Positions 14,701-25,644 of a stretch of DNA of 64,000 nt are shown here, piece after piece (the first letter of the stretch is position 1; each line of letters begins with the position of its first letter). The DNA is from Acanthornis magna (lineage: Eukaryota; Chordata; Aves; Passeriformes; Acanthizidae). Under the pieces are notes generated by a model. The model was not told where the DNA came from and did no database searches. It worked only from the letters and a program-made list of their open reading frames with translations. Location: the NCBI GenBank assembly GCA_036785705.1, contig JAWUZG010000015.1:5347001-5411000 (forward strand), in the 5' to 3' direction. Position numbers and translations under genes: made by a program.

Positions 14701-17700
14701 GCTGATTGTCTGGCTGAGAATTGGTCAGGATAACATCTGCCCGGCTCAGAGAGCAACTGAAAGGGAGAATTTTATCTCTTGATGGTGAATCTCATCCTCC
14801 AGGAGCTGCAGGACAAAGGCGGGGCCTGGAGCACGTTCTGCCAGCATGAAGAGCTGGATCGTTGCTTTGTAAGCCTCTTCCCCCGGGGCCGGCGCCAGGC
14901 AGGCTGTGTGCCCCAGGCACAGCACACCCAGCCTGCTCTGATCCCCCAGGCATGGAGAGCGCAGACACATCCCCCGCGGCCCCTGCCAGATTATAGTGGA
15001 ATTAATCACGCTGATTATATGCTACCAAAAAAGGAGGTGCTTTCTCTGTTGAGAACTGGCTCAGACCCCCTGCTTGGGAGCAACAGCTTAAAAATGCTGT
15101 TTTCTGCCTCATCATATCTCTGGGTTTTTCAGGAGCTGTAATAATTTGGGATAAAAAGACCAAGAATGACTGCAATCCCAGGCAGCTCAGCCTGCAGAGA
15201 AAGCAGGGAGATAACATGTGAGTGTGGGCAGGGAGGTGAATCATGGCTCCAGCAGTGTGGGATGTCATCCCAGGGAGGGACAGGCTGAGCCACAGCAGCT
15301 CTGCATCCTCTTCTCTATCGCAGGGCCCTGAACAGTGTTTTTGGCCCCTTGTCAAGTCACACTGTTGCCTGTATCAGTTGGGATTGATGCCCTACTTTTA
15401 GTTCTTTCCCTGCAGCTACTTAGAATAGCATATGTGTGTATCTTCTCCCTTGTAAGGGTCTCAGAACAGCATTTCTATCACTTTTTCATGGCACCTGTTG
15501 AGTATTCAGACTTCAGCTTGTCTTGTCTGCCTACTGCATCTCAATTTAATGGGAAGGAATGAATCCTCATTTCATGACTAACAGTCCAAAATTCCTCTGG
15601 AGTGTTTTCACTGCAGGAATGAGAACTGCATCTTCCCTCCTTTTTTGTCCTAAAACTTGACCAGATACCATTCTGAATCTGAAAAGGGCTCATCAGACAC
15701 CCTAAGACCACATTAAACGTTGTCATTTGGGGTGAATTGGTGTTTGAGGAATGCTAACTGCTTATCACACAAAAATATGTGGATTTATATGTCAAACGGA
15801 ATACAGGGAGCTTTGGAAAATATGACAGTGAGAGCGGGGGGAAGGCAACTCTCAGCAAGCTCCAGGTGCAACAAAGCAGCTGAATACACGGTGCTTTACC
15901 CCCCCTTATTTTTAAGGTGCAACGTTGCTGTTTGAAGTCAGCTCCTTCGCAGACTGTGAGCAGCTGGGCTGTAAAGCCAGCCCTGCTTTTAGCAAAAAGA
16001 TCACAGGGCCCTGAGCATGAGGCATGTGAGGAATATGACAGCCGGCCAGTAAAATAACTCCCATAGCCTGTAGCCCTATGGAGCGAGGAGGAGATGTGCT
16101 GGGAAGGAGTGGAGAGGACTCAAGCCAAGCTGAGAGAGAGACAACAGCTCTGGTGGGATCAGCCCCTCGGGCTGCAGCGAGTAAAAGAGCCCTTGGACAA
16201 TGCATGCTGTTTGCTGGAGAGCTACAAGAGAGAAATTTGGGGTAAAACCTGTCTTGTGTGCTGAGCAGGGGCACACTGCCTCTGGTGAGGTGCAGCAGCT
16301 CAGGGCTGGTGGCACAGAGCTGGTGGCACAGAGTTCAGCCACCAAAGATGCCTGTGTGATGCTTTGGTCATTCCTCTGGGCAGTACAGCACTCAGCCCAT
16401 TCTGCAGCACCCGCTGCCTCACTGCAACACGTGAACATGCTCATATTTGCAAATATGCCTGCCCTGTTCCCTATGTGCAACATTTCCACCTTACCCTTGA
16501 GCATCTGGACCCCTTCCTTGTTGAAAATCTGCTCTTCTCTCCGTGAGTGTAGGGTTTTGGGTCACATGGCAGATTCTGAGTGCTGTTATGCCGGATGGGC
16601 TGATTCCATTTCGGAGCCAGACAGGGTTCACTGTGTGAGCTGGGATGACCTTGGCTCAGAGGGTGCTCACTGTTGTTCGTTCTCTCTGCAGGACGGCTCA
16701 TGCCAAAGCCAAGGCTGAAGGGTCTGAGCAGGCAGCTCAGGCAGCCAACAATGAATCGGGCATAGCCAGAATGATGGCCAGGGAGCTCTCCCCGGACTTC
16801 TACCAGCCAGGTAGGATCAGAGGCATCTTCTAAGACAGTTTTGTAATTTCCATGGGGAATCTGTTGAAGTGCTTCACCCACTTTGTAACTCCACAAGTTG
16901 CCCTCCTGTCTATCCTGAATCCTCTTTTGCTCAATTTCAGCCAGCTCCCTGCCCTGGCTGGTTTGTTGTTCTCTTTTCACCACTGTTTTAATCACTGCGT
17001 TACCATAGCCTACAGGAAAAACCCACAGTCCCTCAACTTCTCCTCATGTTTTTCCATACACTGAAGCCCTCAGAACACCAGGCAGGACAGGCAGCAAGCT
17101 TGGGTCTGTCTGCAGCTCTCCTGCAGTTATATCCCTTGTGGCTTTTTCTTGGAACAGTGTTGCACATTGACTCACAAACCCATGTCCTGTGGGGACTTAG
17201 AACAATCAGACTCTGCTAATTAGGGACTATAATATCCTATAAGAAAGCCGCTAATACAAAATACTATTTCCCTGATTCTCTATTCATTTGTTAGCATCAC
17301 TGCTGATTATTTGGCTGGGAAAACACTTGGGAGGTTCCTTCTGTGAGACCAAGAACTGAGGATTAGTAGATAGGAAGTGTAATATTAGAAGCAGCATTGT
17401 GAATGCTATTACCTTTCCTTGGACTGAGTTAGCTAGAGATATGCTCTTCCTGGGAAACTTCCCTTTCCAGAGAGGGAAGGTAATAACATAGCAGAAAATA
17501 AAATTCCAAGTGCCTACATTTTCATCCTATCTTTCTTATTATCTGGCTTTGTTGCCTGGAGTGAGTGTCCCATCATTACTGAGGCAGGATCACCAGGGAG
17601 TATATCACAGCCGCAAAACTGGTGGTAGAAGCCAAAGGTTGACTTGTGCTCAGCAAAACCTGACACCTGCTCCTGCTCTGATTTCGGTGTCTCTGCATCT

Positions 17701-20700
17701 CCTGTACTACACCCCAGCACAGGGCACACAGTAGGAAATGGGAACAGCTCACAGCTGGTGCCTGGCTGGGGAGAGTCATGCTGGCAGATTTTCCTAAATT
17801 CCCTGTACTCTCGCCTTGCCCTGCACCTATGAGCTGGGGAAATGCTGTGCTGGAGGGCTGCCTGCTCCTCCCCACCACCCAGCAAAGCCCATTGGAGCTG
17901 GCTTTGAGTGGGGAAACACCAGAGCACCCGGGCATGGGCATGAGCCAGCCTGTGGCACTTCATTTAACAATGGCTAAACGTCTCTTGATCCTCACATAAG
18001 CCCCCCAGCTGCCACTCACAGCTCTACATTCACCCTTTGCACACTGGAGTATTTATAGCACAGAGACAAAGGAAACTGGAATTCCTGATGGGAGGTTTTG
18101 GACATCTGGCTAGATTATTTTTTCCACCCGTGGCAATTGAATGAGACAATTGAAACCATCTCTGTAAAACACTTGGGGCAGCCTGACCTCCACTCCCAGC
18201 TCCTCAGGTGCTGGATCCTCTTGCTGCTGTTATGTAGGGCCTCACTTGAGTCCTGGCTTCTCTCAGTGGGCTTCTAAGCTGCTGATGCATGTTGTTCTTC
18301 TATGGTTCTTTTAAACCTCTAAATTCCCAAAGTGCACAACAAGGGCATATGTCTCTTCTTGCATGGTTGCACCATCCAAAAACAGACAGTAGTCCAGCCT
18401 TGGATTTTGCTAGGACTGTGAGCTGCTGGTCACACAGCCAGGAGAGCCCAGCAGTGTTTGGTGGCTGTATTTCTCCTTGCTGTCCTGGCAGATAGACTGT
18501 GCTATGTCTGGCAGAGGCAATCCTGCTCAGCAAGCCTCATATCCCTAATAAGTATTGAGCACTGGATTTCAGTTAGGGTGTCATCCCTAGTAATTTAGAG
18601 GAGAAGGATGTAAGCCAAAACCCTTGCTGAAATGTGCTGGGAGATGAAGGTAGGGAGGTGAGTGCACGTAGTCCAGACAGTTGGGGGTTTTTGTGTTGTA
18701 AATTATTCAGCAAGAGAAGAAAGCAGCAGGAGAGAGCAAGGAGCCTGGAGCTACAGGCAGCCTATTTTGAGGAGTCTGAACAACTGTTGAAATGGCTTCC
18801 AAATAACTCACTTGCAGCCAGAAATAAATGGCCCTGAATGGGTCACCTGCTGATTGACAGGAGTGTGCAGGCAGAGCAGAGCAGCTAAATTCAGTGCCCT
18901 CCTTCTCCCCACTGCCCCCTGAGTGGAGGCATTGCCTGCACAGGCAGGAGGTAGCAGTGTGCAAATCATACCACTGACTTGGGAGAGGGAAAGGAGCACC
19001 AAGCCAAATTTCCCAACTAGATTTAGGTCTGCATCAGTCCTTGAGATGGAGGAGACTAGGGGAGGGACCTCAAGGCAGTCAGGGATGGTGTGGCTCCAGG
19101 ATCTGTGTCATTCGGGAGCACAGAGCAAGCCCTGTACATCTGCACCCTTCAGCATCACTGGGGTTCAGCAGAATGGGGCCAAAGCAGGTGCTTTGCTCTC
19201 AAACAAGCTGCTTTGTGACCTCAAATGCACATTACATGATGCATTCCTGTTCTCGCTTGCTATGAGCATCATGGTGATGTGCAGAGACCCCTCTCCCAGC
19301 ATGCCTCAGCATGGGGAGCACTGTAGAGGGTCGTTATTCCACAAGATATGCCCAATTCTTCAGTGATGCGTTTTGGTGGATATCTTCAGTCTCAGGCTCT
19401 GTTTGACTTCCCCTGATCCAGGCTGGGCTGCAATTTGCTGTGAGGACACAGTGTAGGGTTAATAAGAAGTAAAGATTTAATGATAGGTGAATAATTGAAG
19501 TGAGGCAATGCTGCTAGGAACTAACAGGTCAGTGTGAGAGATGAGGCCAAAACGAAATCTGAAGCCCTGAGTCACCTTACGCAATGGTGCCAGGTAATTT
19601 TGCTGCTATTACAGAGCTCGGTGCAGACAAGAGGGCTGTATAGCTTCCAACCCTGCTCCATATGTAAGAAACATGTTTTTCCCATCATGAGGGATGGCAG
19701 CAAGATCATTTGGGGATCCTGCCTTTCCCGATAACACTGGTCATTCTGTGTATTGCTGGTGCAGTTGCCATGCTATTAGGCATGAAGGAAACCACAAGGA
19801 AGAGTTTCCTAGCTGTTAAATAAGAAAACCAAAACTTATTTGGGAGCTATATCCTCCTTAGCCCCAGCATGACCCATCTGTGTGACCACAAGAAGCTGGG
19901 CTACAGATTTTCAGTTTCTTTGAACTTAATCTGCATCTCCTGCCCACTCCTTCAGCTCTTTGCAACCGGGCAGCCCACAAATAAGGCTTGGAGCCTTCGG
20001 CTGCTCCTTGAGGGAATTCCTTCTGGCAGCATGGTCTGGTTTGGGAGTACCTCCTCTCCCAGACTCCAGCCTGGACCCTCACACCGTGGTCCCCAAATTC
20101 ATCGGTGCTGGGGGCACAGCTTCCAAAGCCATGATGGTGCCATGGTGCTGGGAAGCCCTGCTGTCCCCCATTTCTGGAGCAACTCCTCACAGCAGCCCTT
20201 CTCTCCACAGGCCCCGAGTACCAGAAGCGGAAGCTGCTGCAGGAGATCATCGAGAACGCGGAGCACGCGGTCAACATGGAGGAGGAAGCGCCACGGCCCG
20301 AGGCCGCCCCGCCGCCCCCCACGCCCCCCGAGAGCCCCCAGCTGCACGAGCAGGAGGAGCCGCGGCCCCGCGCCAGCCCGGCCCCCAGCCCCGCCGCCAG
20401 CCCTCCCGAGGCCAAGCGGGCCAAGGCGGCCCCCCGGCAGGACGGGTCCCTCCGTCAGGGCAGCTGGGCCGAGGCGGGCGGGCGGGCAGGAGGCGGCAGC
20501 CCAGCACCCTCCGAGGGCGAGGGCCGCCCGGCCTCGCGGGGCCGCGGCCGTCCCGCCGAGCAGATGGAGATCGGGCCGCTGCAGCGCATGGCGCGCGAGC
20601 CCGACGTCGAGCTCTTCAAGGGCTACCACAGCTACGCCGTCCGGACGTCCCCGGTCACCCCCGCCACGGACTATGAGGAGGAGCAGTTCCCTGAGAATGA

Positions 20701-22210
20701 GCCGCCCTCCCCGGAGCCCCGGGGGGAGCCCCCACGCCGGGGGGGCACCCCTGGCCCGCCACAGGAGAAGCCGTCGGTGGTGGCGGAGGCCAAGCCGGAG
20801 CCGCCTCGCCCCAAGGAGCCGCAGCAGCGCCCCAGCCCCGAGCGCAGGGCCGTGGGCCGGGCTGAGCCCGCGGCCGACAGGAAGACTGAGGCTAGGGCAC
20901 CGGGCCGGACCGAGCCCAGGGCAGGGGCCAAGCGCGGCCCGACCCAGGCGGCAGTGGTGGCAGCACAGAAGGCGGAGGAGTGCGAAGAGGTGACGTGGGC
21001 CATCCCTGGAAGCCCCATGGGAGCCACTTTTGCCTTTCCTTTATTGTTGCCTGTGAGGTCTGACAGGACCCAGAGCGATGCAGAGCCCATGGGCCTGGGG
21101 CGGCAGTGGGCCCTAGGTGGTGCCCAGAGGCTCTTTTTGGGATCCTACAGCCCACGGGAGGAGAGTGTTGGCATCCCCTCTACTGTCACCTTCCCGGCCT
21201 GCCCTGCCCCAGATGTTTGGCCTGACATCCATAACCCTCCGATTTTGACCTCCTCTCTTAACCTGGGCAGATATGCTTTCAGACACATCCCTATTTCAAA
21301 ATTGGCAAAAAAACCAGGCATCTTCCAATTAATTTTAAACACTTTTCTCACCTTCTTTTTCCAGCCCATTACCAGCCAACTTGGATGTAAAAGTTGGGAA
21401 AAAACAGGAAAGGAAAAGCTTGAATGTGTTTCTCTTTTACCTGTTACATTTACTTTTTTTGCTGTAGGGGCACCTCATGAGCTGAATTGTGGTGTTGAAT
21501 CAACAGGCAGTTTCCCAGGTTTAAAATATAGTCGCTGAAACTCAATTTTGCTCTTAGCAAATACAGCTGGAAACCCAGACATTTTATTAGCCCTCTGAGT
21601 CCCATCTTGCAGCCCTTTGGACATGAATGATTCCGATGTGACTTTAGAAAAGCACAGCTTGGAAATACTTTGGTCTGAAATTACAGCAATCTCACATGGA
21701 CACATTTGTTAGGGTTTGGAAAAAGGTGATCTTCAAGGTCCCCTTCCAACCCCAACCATTCTATTATTCTATCATATTAAAAATGGCAACTTTACAAACA
21801 CAGGCAATGTGGATGGAGAAGGCAGTTGGGAGGAGGAGCTTGACATGGGATCAGCAGTTCATGTTCCTGTGGTTGGGATCTCATTTAATCTGTTTTAGTT
21901 GAAAAAGGAGCCTGATTTAGCCTCCTTCAAATGAGTTTGCAAGGTAGAAGTAGGAATAGGATGGGATAAACATTCCATTAGTTTGAAATTCAGGCTGGTT
22001 GTTAAGTGCCAGATTTCAGTGCATAGGGAGGGGGTGATTGTGGTGTTTTTGAACAGCCGAATCAAGCTGTGTCTGTCTTCTCCCCTGGAGCTGTGGTGTG
22101 TAATATTCTGTTTTGGGTTTTTCCTTCAGGGACCTAACACAATTGTGATCTGCATGGTCATCTTACTGAACATTGGTCTGGCCATCCTATTTGTACATTT
22201 TTTGACATGA
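1946..22210 (+). CDS. JPH2: Junctophilin-2, partial (5' exon outside window)
   Basis: JPH2 tethers the plasma membrane/T-tubule to the sarcoplasmic reticulum in heart muscle: N-terminal MORN repeats bind the surface membrane and a C-terminal helix anchors in the SR. The window encodes about 586 residues in four exons joined in frame: 1946-2729, 16692-16810, 20211-20989 and 22130-22210. Seen in order: one MORN repeat ([15 protein letters not shown]), the long joining region, two further MORN repeats ([15 protein letters not shown] and [15 protein letters not shown]), the helical stretch rich in A, K and Q ending [12 protein letters not shown], a Pro/Glu/Arg-rich divergent region, and a C-terminal membrane anchor of about 23 residues ending FVHFLT. 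The [11 protein letters not shown] and ESPQLHE motifs after the helix, and the C-terminus, fit JPH2 rather than JPH1, JPH3 or JPH4. With about 126 missing N-terminal residues the protein would be near 712, close to the roughly 700 of mammals. Confidence 0.96.
11906..11955 (-). mobile_element. CR1 LINE 3'-tail fragment
   Basis: The plus strand reads AGAATCATAGAATTC followed by a diverged copy of the CR1 end (GGAAAGGGCCTTTAAATGTCATCCAGTCC), the usual antisense view of the ATTCTATGA-type CR1 tail. Only the last few tens of bases are recognisable, so this is an old, severely 5'-truncated copy. Confidence 0.6.
12291..12325 (-). mobile_element. CR1 LINE 3'-tail fragment
   Basis: AATCATAGAATCATGGACTG followed by GGTTGGATTGGGG matches the antisense start of a CR1 tail. 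The match fades within about 35 bases. It has the same orientation as the fragment 340 bp to the left, so the two could be pieces of one disrupted insertion or two separate old copies. Confidence 0.5.
16692..16810 (+). CDS. JPH2: JPH2 exon, helical domain end
   Basis: 119 nt, acceptor CTGCAG before 16692 and donor GTAGGA at 16811. The first G completes the Arg codon (AG|G) and the last G starts a Gly codon completed at 20211. It translates as [20 protein letters not shown] then [21 protein letters not shown], the end of the junctophilin alpha-helical domain. The [12 protein letters not shown] ending is conserved across the family. Confidence 0.95.
16811..20210 (+). other. JPH2: JPH2 intron 3
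   Basis: Bounded by GTAGGA at 16811 and CTCTCCACAG ending at 20210. No exon, RNA gene or clear repeat recognised. The long plus-strand frame that enters the next exon from 19869-19960 is read-through of intron sequence in other frames. Confidence 0.85.
20211..20989 (+). CDS. JPH2: JPH2 exon, divergent proline/glutamate-rich region
   Basis: 779 nt. It begins GC CCC GAG (completing Gly, then Pro-Glu-Tyr-Gln-Lys) and ends GCG GAG GAG TGC GAA GAG before the donor GTGACG at 20990. The protein is low-complexity, rich in Pro, Glu, Ala and Arg, and likely disordered. Recognisable JPH2 landmarks are [27 protein letters not shown] and [11 protein letters not shown]. The basic [10 protein letters not shown] stretch is in the area where mammalian JPH2 carries a basic motif. 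The phase-0 end joins GGA CCT AAC of the last exon. Confidence 0.94.
20990..22129 (+). other. JPH2: JPH2 intron 4, open in frame for 182 codons
   Basis: Donor GTGACG at 20990; acceptor TTTTTCCTTCAG ending at 22129. The exon 4 reading frame continues without a stop to a TGA at 21536-21538. A plus-oriented CR1 tail sits at 21713-21776. No other feature recognised. Confidence 0.85.
21713..21776 (+). mobile_element. CR1 LINE 3'-tail fragment
   Basis: Reads GGTTTGG...GGTGATCTTCAAGGTCCCCTTCCAACC...CCATTCTATTATTCTATCAT, a sense-strand CR1 3' end with its ATTCTAT tail repeats. Only the terminal 60 or so bases are present, and it has the opposite orientation to the other CR1 copies in the window. Confidence 0.7.
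22130..22210 (+). CDS. JPH2: JPH2 last coding exon, membrane anchor
   Basis: 81 nt including the TGA stop at 22208-22210. Translates as [20 protein letters not shown] then FVHFLT, the C-terminal transmembrane anchor that inserts in the sarcoplasmic reticulum. This ending is nearly invariant among junctophilins. Phase 0 at the acceptor. Confidence 0.96.
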   Translation, partial: GPNTIVICMVILLNIGLAILFVHFLT

Positions 22211-25200
22211 TGAGCCTCTTGAACAAGGTAAGAAGCAAAATGAGTTTTTATCCTCAATTCATAGATGTCACTGAATGTTTAAAGGTTGACTCACTTTTCA
22301 TAAAATGTGATAAAATTATTGCATGGAATTGTTTCATAATTTAATCAGTTTTCTCAAAATTAAGAACATAAACTGTGTTGATGGGATACAGTCCCACCAT
22401 GTAGTTTTGCCTTCCCAGTACCATGGGCGTGTTTCATGGAGTGAGACTTCCACGGCAAGAAAGTGTGATGTTAAATTTGAAATTTGTTTGCTGCAAATAT
22501 GCTTCAAGAAACACTTTCAATTTGCTGTTCAAAGGTGGCTGCTGCCAGGTAACTCATGCATTACAGTATTTCTTGGCACTCAGACCAGCAAGAGGCAAGA
22601 ATATATAGAAAATATGAAACTGTGAAATCTGCAGCTTTAATTGCACCAGTACTAGTTCTGCAGCAGCTGTTACATAATTGTTTTACTAAAGATAAATATG
22701 AATCAAGATGTCTGTAAGATTGGAGCTTGCTCAGGTCTTCCACTTGAATTGGGATAAGAGTTTACATTTGGATTTGGTGTCAGTAAAATCTTCTGAGGTA
22801 TCTCATACCTGTGGGACTCCTACAGACAGGACCGTGTCCTGAGCTTACACAAGATTTCTGTCACCTGGGCTCAAATATTTTTTAAAAAATTCTGCCATCA
22901 AGGCTGAACCTGTGTACGTAACACAAGAGGCACCTCCCAAGCCCCTGTGAGGGCATTGGGCTGCTTTCCTGAGGCCTTCTGGAGGACAAAACTGCTCTGC
23001 TGGACACTGCTTTCTGTCATGTTATTAGTCCCACTCAGCCTGTACAGGTGAAAGCCCTGCAGACAGCTGTGGTGATGTGTTGGCCATGTGTTTTGCTCCC
23101 CCTTGACTTTCCTATTTATCTGTGTCTGGGACAGGCGTTGCTGCTGGTGGAGACCTCAGACCTTGGCGGGGATTAAAGCTCAGCCACCTGGAAATACCTA
23201 AGAGGAGGACTTGAGATCCCAAGGTTGCACTGCAAACATCAACCTTAAACAAGAGTGGCTGAAGATCAGTTGTTTCCTGCTCCCAGGCTGTGGCTGGCCT
23301 CTGCAATCTACCAAGGAAAAGCCAGGGTTTCTGCACTGCGGTCTCCTCTTCTTTGTATAAAATAGCAGTTGCCTTAAATTATTCTCACCAAAGCCATCAA
23401 CTGTCCTGCCATGCCAGGGATGAGGGATTTATCTGTAGCTGTAGGAAAATGAGTGAGAAGGTCTCATGTGTGCACACTGATGTGTTTTGTAACTCCCTTG
23501 GTTGACTCAGTGTCAAGAGATTTTCCAAAGATTATCATCCATGGCATGAAGATGAAGCAATACAGCAACCAGAACGACTCATGAGAGCCGCACCATGGCT
23601 CGGGGTGGACAACGCTGCTCTCCATGCTTGGAAGTCATCCAAAGGGATGAACAAAAAGTCTTTCCTTTCCCCTGTCACCTGGCATCATTTTCCATGTATG
23701 GAGGACTGAGAGGGGGAGCAAGTTGAAATTGGGCTTGTTGAAGTGTGACCCGAGTCCTGCCCATGGTGGCTGATGCACCATGGATGGGGCCGCGGGGTGG
23801 GGTGTGAGGGACTGGTGGATCCAAGGCTGTTGGTGCCTGTGGGGGTGCTGTGGGTGGAGATGGGGCCTGTTTTGGGAACAGGCACCATCCAAGCGCTCTC
23901 CTGCCACCAACAATGCTCTGCGCAGAAGCGTCTTGCAGTGGGTGGCTTCCCACTGTAAAAGGAAAGGCAGAAGGTGTGCTGAATTTGTCCCTTTACCCCT
24001 TTTTTTCTATGAAAATGTTGTGAGTTACAGTGAAAAGGAGGTTCTTGCTGAAAATGCCTCCGTACACCTGCAGGTTCCTCCCCTTGGCGTGCCAGGCTGC
24101 AGGGGGCTCCTGGGCTCTCATTGCACCAAACGAACAGACTTTCCAGCCAGAGGATGCGGGGTGGGAGAGGTTACCTTATTCCTGAAAGAAAAAAGGTGCA
24201 GAGGTGTGAGTGACTGCAGTGTATTTGGGTGTTGGGCTCAGAAATACGCAGCAGCCAGGCTTTCAGCAGTGGCAGAGTACAGTGGGGCAGATGTAGCTGT
24301 TGCTCGTGTGTGCCAGGCTGAGAGGCCCAGGCGATTTGCACCGATTTTCCCAAAGCTGCGACAGGGAGTGACCTTTGGAAGGAGATTTTTCCACCACGAT
24401 CTGCTCTGATCCTTAGCAGTGCGAGCTTAGAAAGTCAGCACAGATGAAGTTACAGTTTAGTGTGAGGCTGAGTGCTTGGATGTGTTTCTTCCTTCTTTTA
24501 AGAGCAATGTGTATTTTCTATCCCTTTTTAAGATAATCAGAGATGTTATTTATAGTTGGTTGTGCACCTCTGTGTATCATGAAGTCCCACAGCACAGGAC
24601 TGGGTGGGAAAACCTTTTTGGACTGGAAAGAATGGGGAAATGATAGTTAAGGAAAAAAACAGATGCCCGGTCTGCTTCAAAGGTCAGTCTGAAAGGATTT
24701 CAGAGACGGAGTGGCAGACACACAGGGGTTTACACTCACTGGAGAGATGGGGCAAAACCTGACTAATTTATCTACTCTAGTTATGGCATAAGAGAGTGAG
24801 AATAATTCAGTACTTTTCTTTGTGAACCAAGTCTATTTTTTAACCTTATTCAGCTCAGGAACATTGCCACAGTAGCAAATACGTGGTATTAACTGTGGGA
24901 GAAGTGAATGTGATCCTTTCCTAAAAGCCATGTGGCTGTACCAGTCCTGAGAAAGCTGTGCAGCATCATCTACACTTCCACAGAGCATAGTTTAGTAGCA
25001 ATTTGCTTATTTTCTTTTTTTTTTCTTTCCTTAAATATAAATGTATTGCAAACCCCAGGCTCTGCTGCCTTTGACATTTTATCTCCGTTTGCTAGCATTC
25101 ACTTGCCAACTCTGCAGTTTCAATATGCCAACTGCTTTTATTCACTAGCAAAGCAATTTCCATTGAGAGACCTGAGGGGCTTTTATTTACCCCTAAGCAC

Positions 25201-25241
25201 AAAAAGGGATCTTTTTCAACAGTGCTAAGGTAATTCCTTCG

Positions 25242-25263
25242 CCCCAGCCCCCCCCCCGCCCCC
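25242..25263 (+). repeat. Cytosine-rich tract (possible i-motif / minus-strand G4)
   Basis: Runs of 4, 10 and 5 C residues separated by AG and G. The minus strand therefore has three long G runs with very short spacers. It lies in the presumed JPH2 3' UTR, about 380 bp before the AATAAA at 25639. Confidence 0.7.
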
Positions 25264-25638
25264 ATTTTTTATGCATGTGATATGCACTCGGTAATGTGCT
25301 TTCCTCCTAGTAACCTTCTGAGAAAAGTAGGTAGATTTGCTTTTATGTGACGTATAACTGTATCCATATTGCACTGAGATATGGATGAATATACATAGAG
25401 AGAGAGGCCCTTAGGGATTTCATTTTCTTAGATGCAAAATACCAGGTTTACCTCAAACTGCATGCTTTCAAAGCTGGCTAGGATTTTGTGTTATACTTTT
25501 CAGGTCTTACAAAGATGCAGATACCTTTCACTCTTCACACAAAAATACCTTCATCACAGATTTTGCAAGCTGTTTACTACAGTCTGTGTACTACTGTCCA
25601 GAGTTTTCTGTCGGTTGTTCTGCTGGATTATGTGCAAT

Positions 25639-25644
25639 AATAAA
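25639..25644 (+). terminator. JPH2: Candidate JPH2 poly(A) signal AATAAA
   Basis: First canonical AATAAA downstream of the JPH2 stop on the plus strand, giving a 3' UTR of about 3.4 kb. An earlier ATTAAA at 23172 would give about 1 kb. The choice between them cannot be made from sequence alone. Confidence 0.4.

Larger units (their letters stand above)
2730..16691 (+). other. JPH2: JPH2 intron 2 (14 kb)
   Basis: Donor GTGGGT at 2730 and acceptor CTCTCTGCAG ending at 16691. No coding exon is recognisable inside; frames of 100-200 codons (for example 13976-14590 and 10349-10897) overlap on both strands and resemble no family. It holds two short diverged CR1 tails (11906-11955 and 12291-12325) and small tandem duplications such as a 14-bp unit twice at 16305-16332. 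Otherwise I see nothing. Confidence 0.85.
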
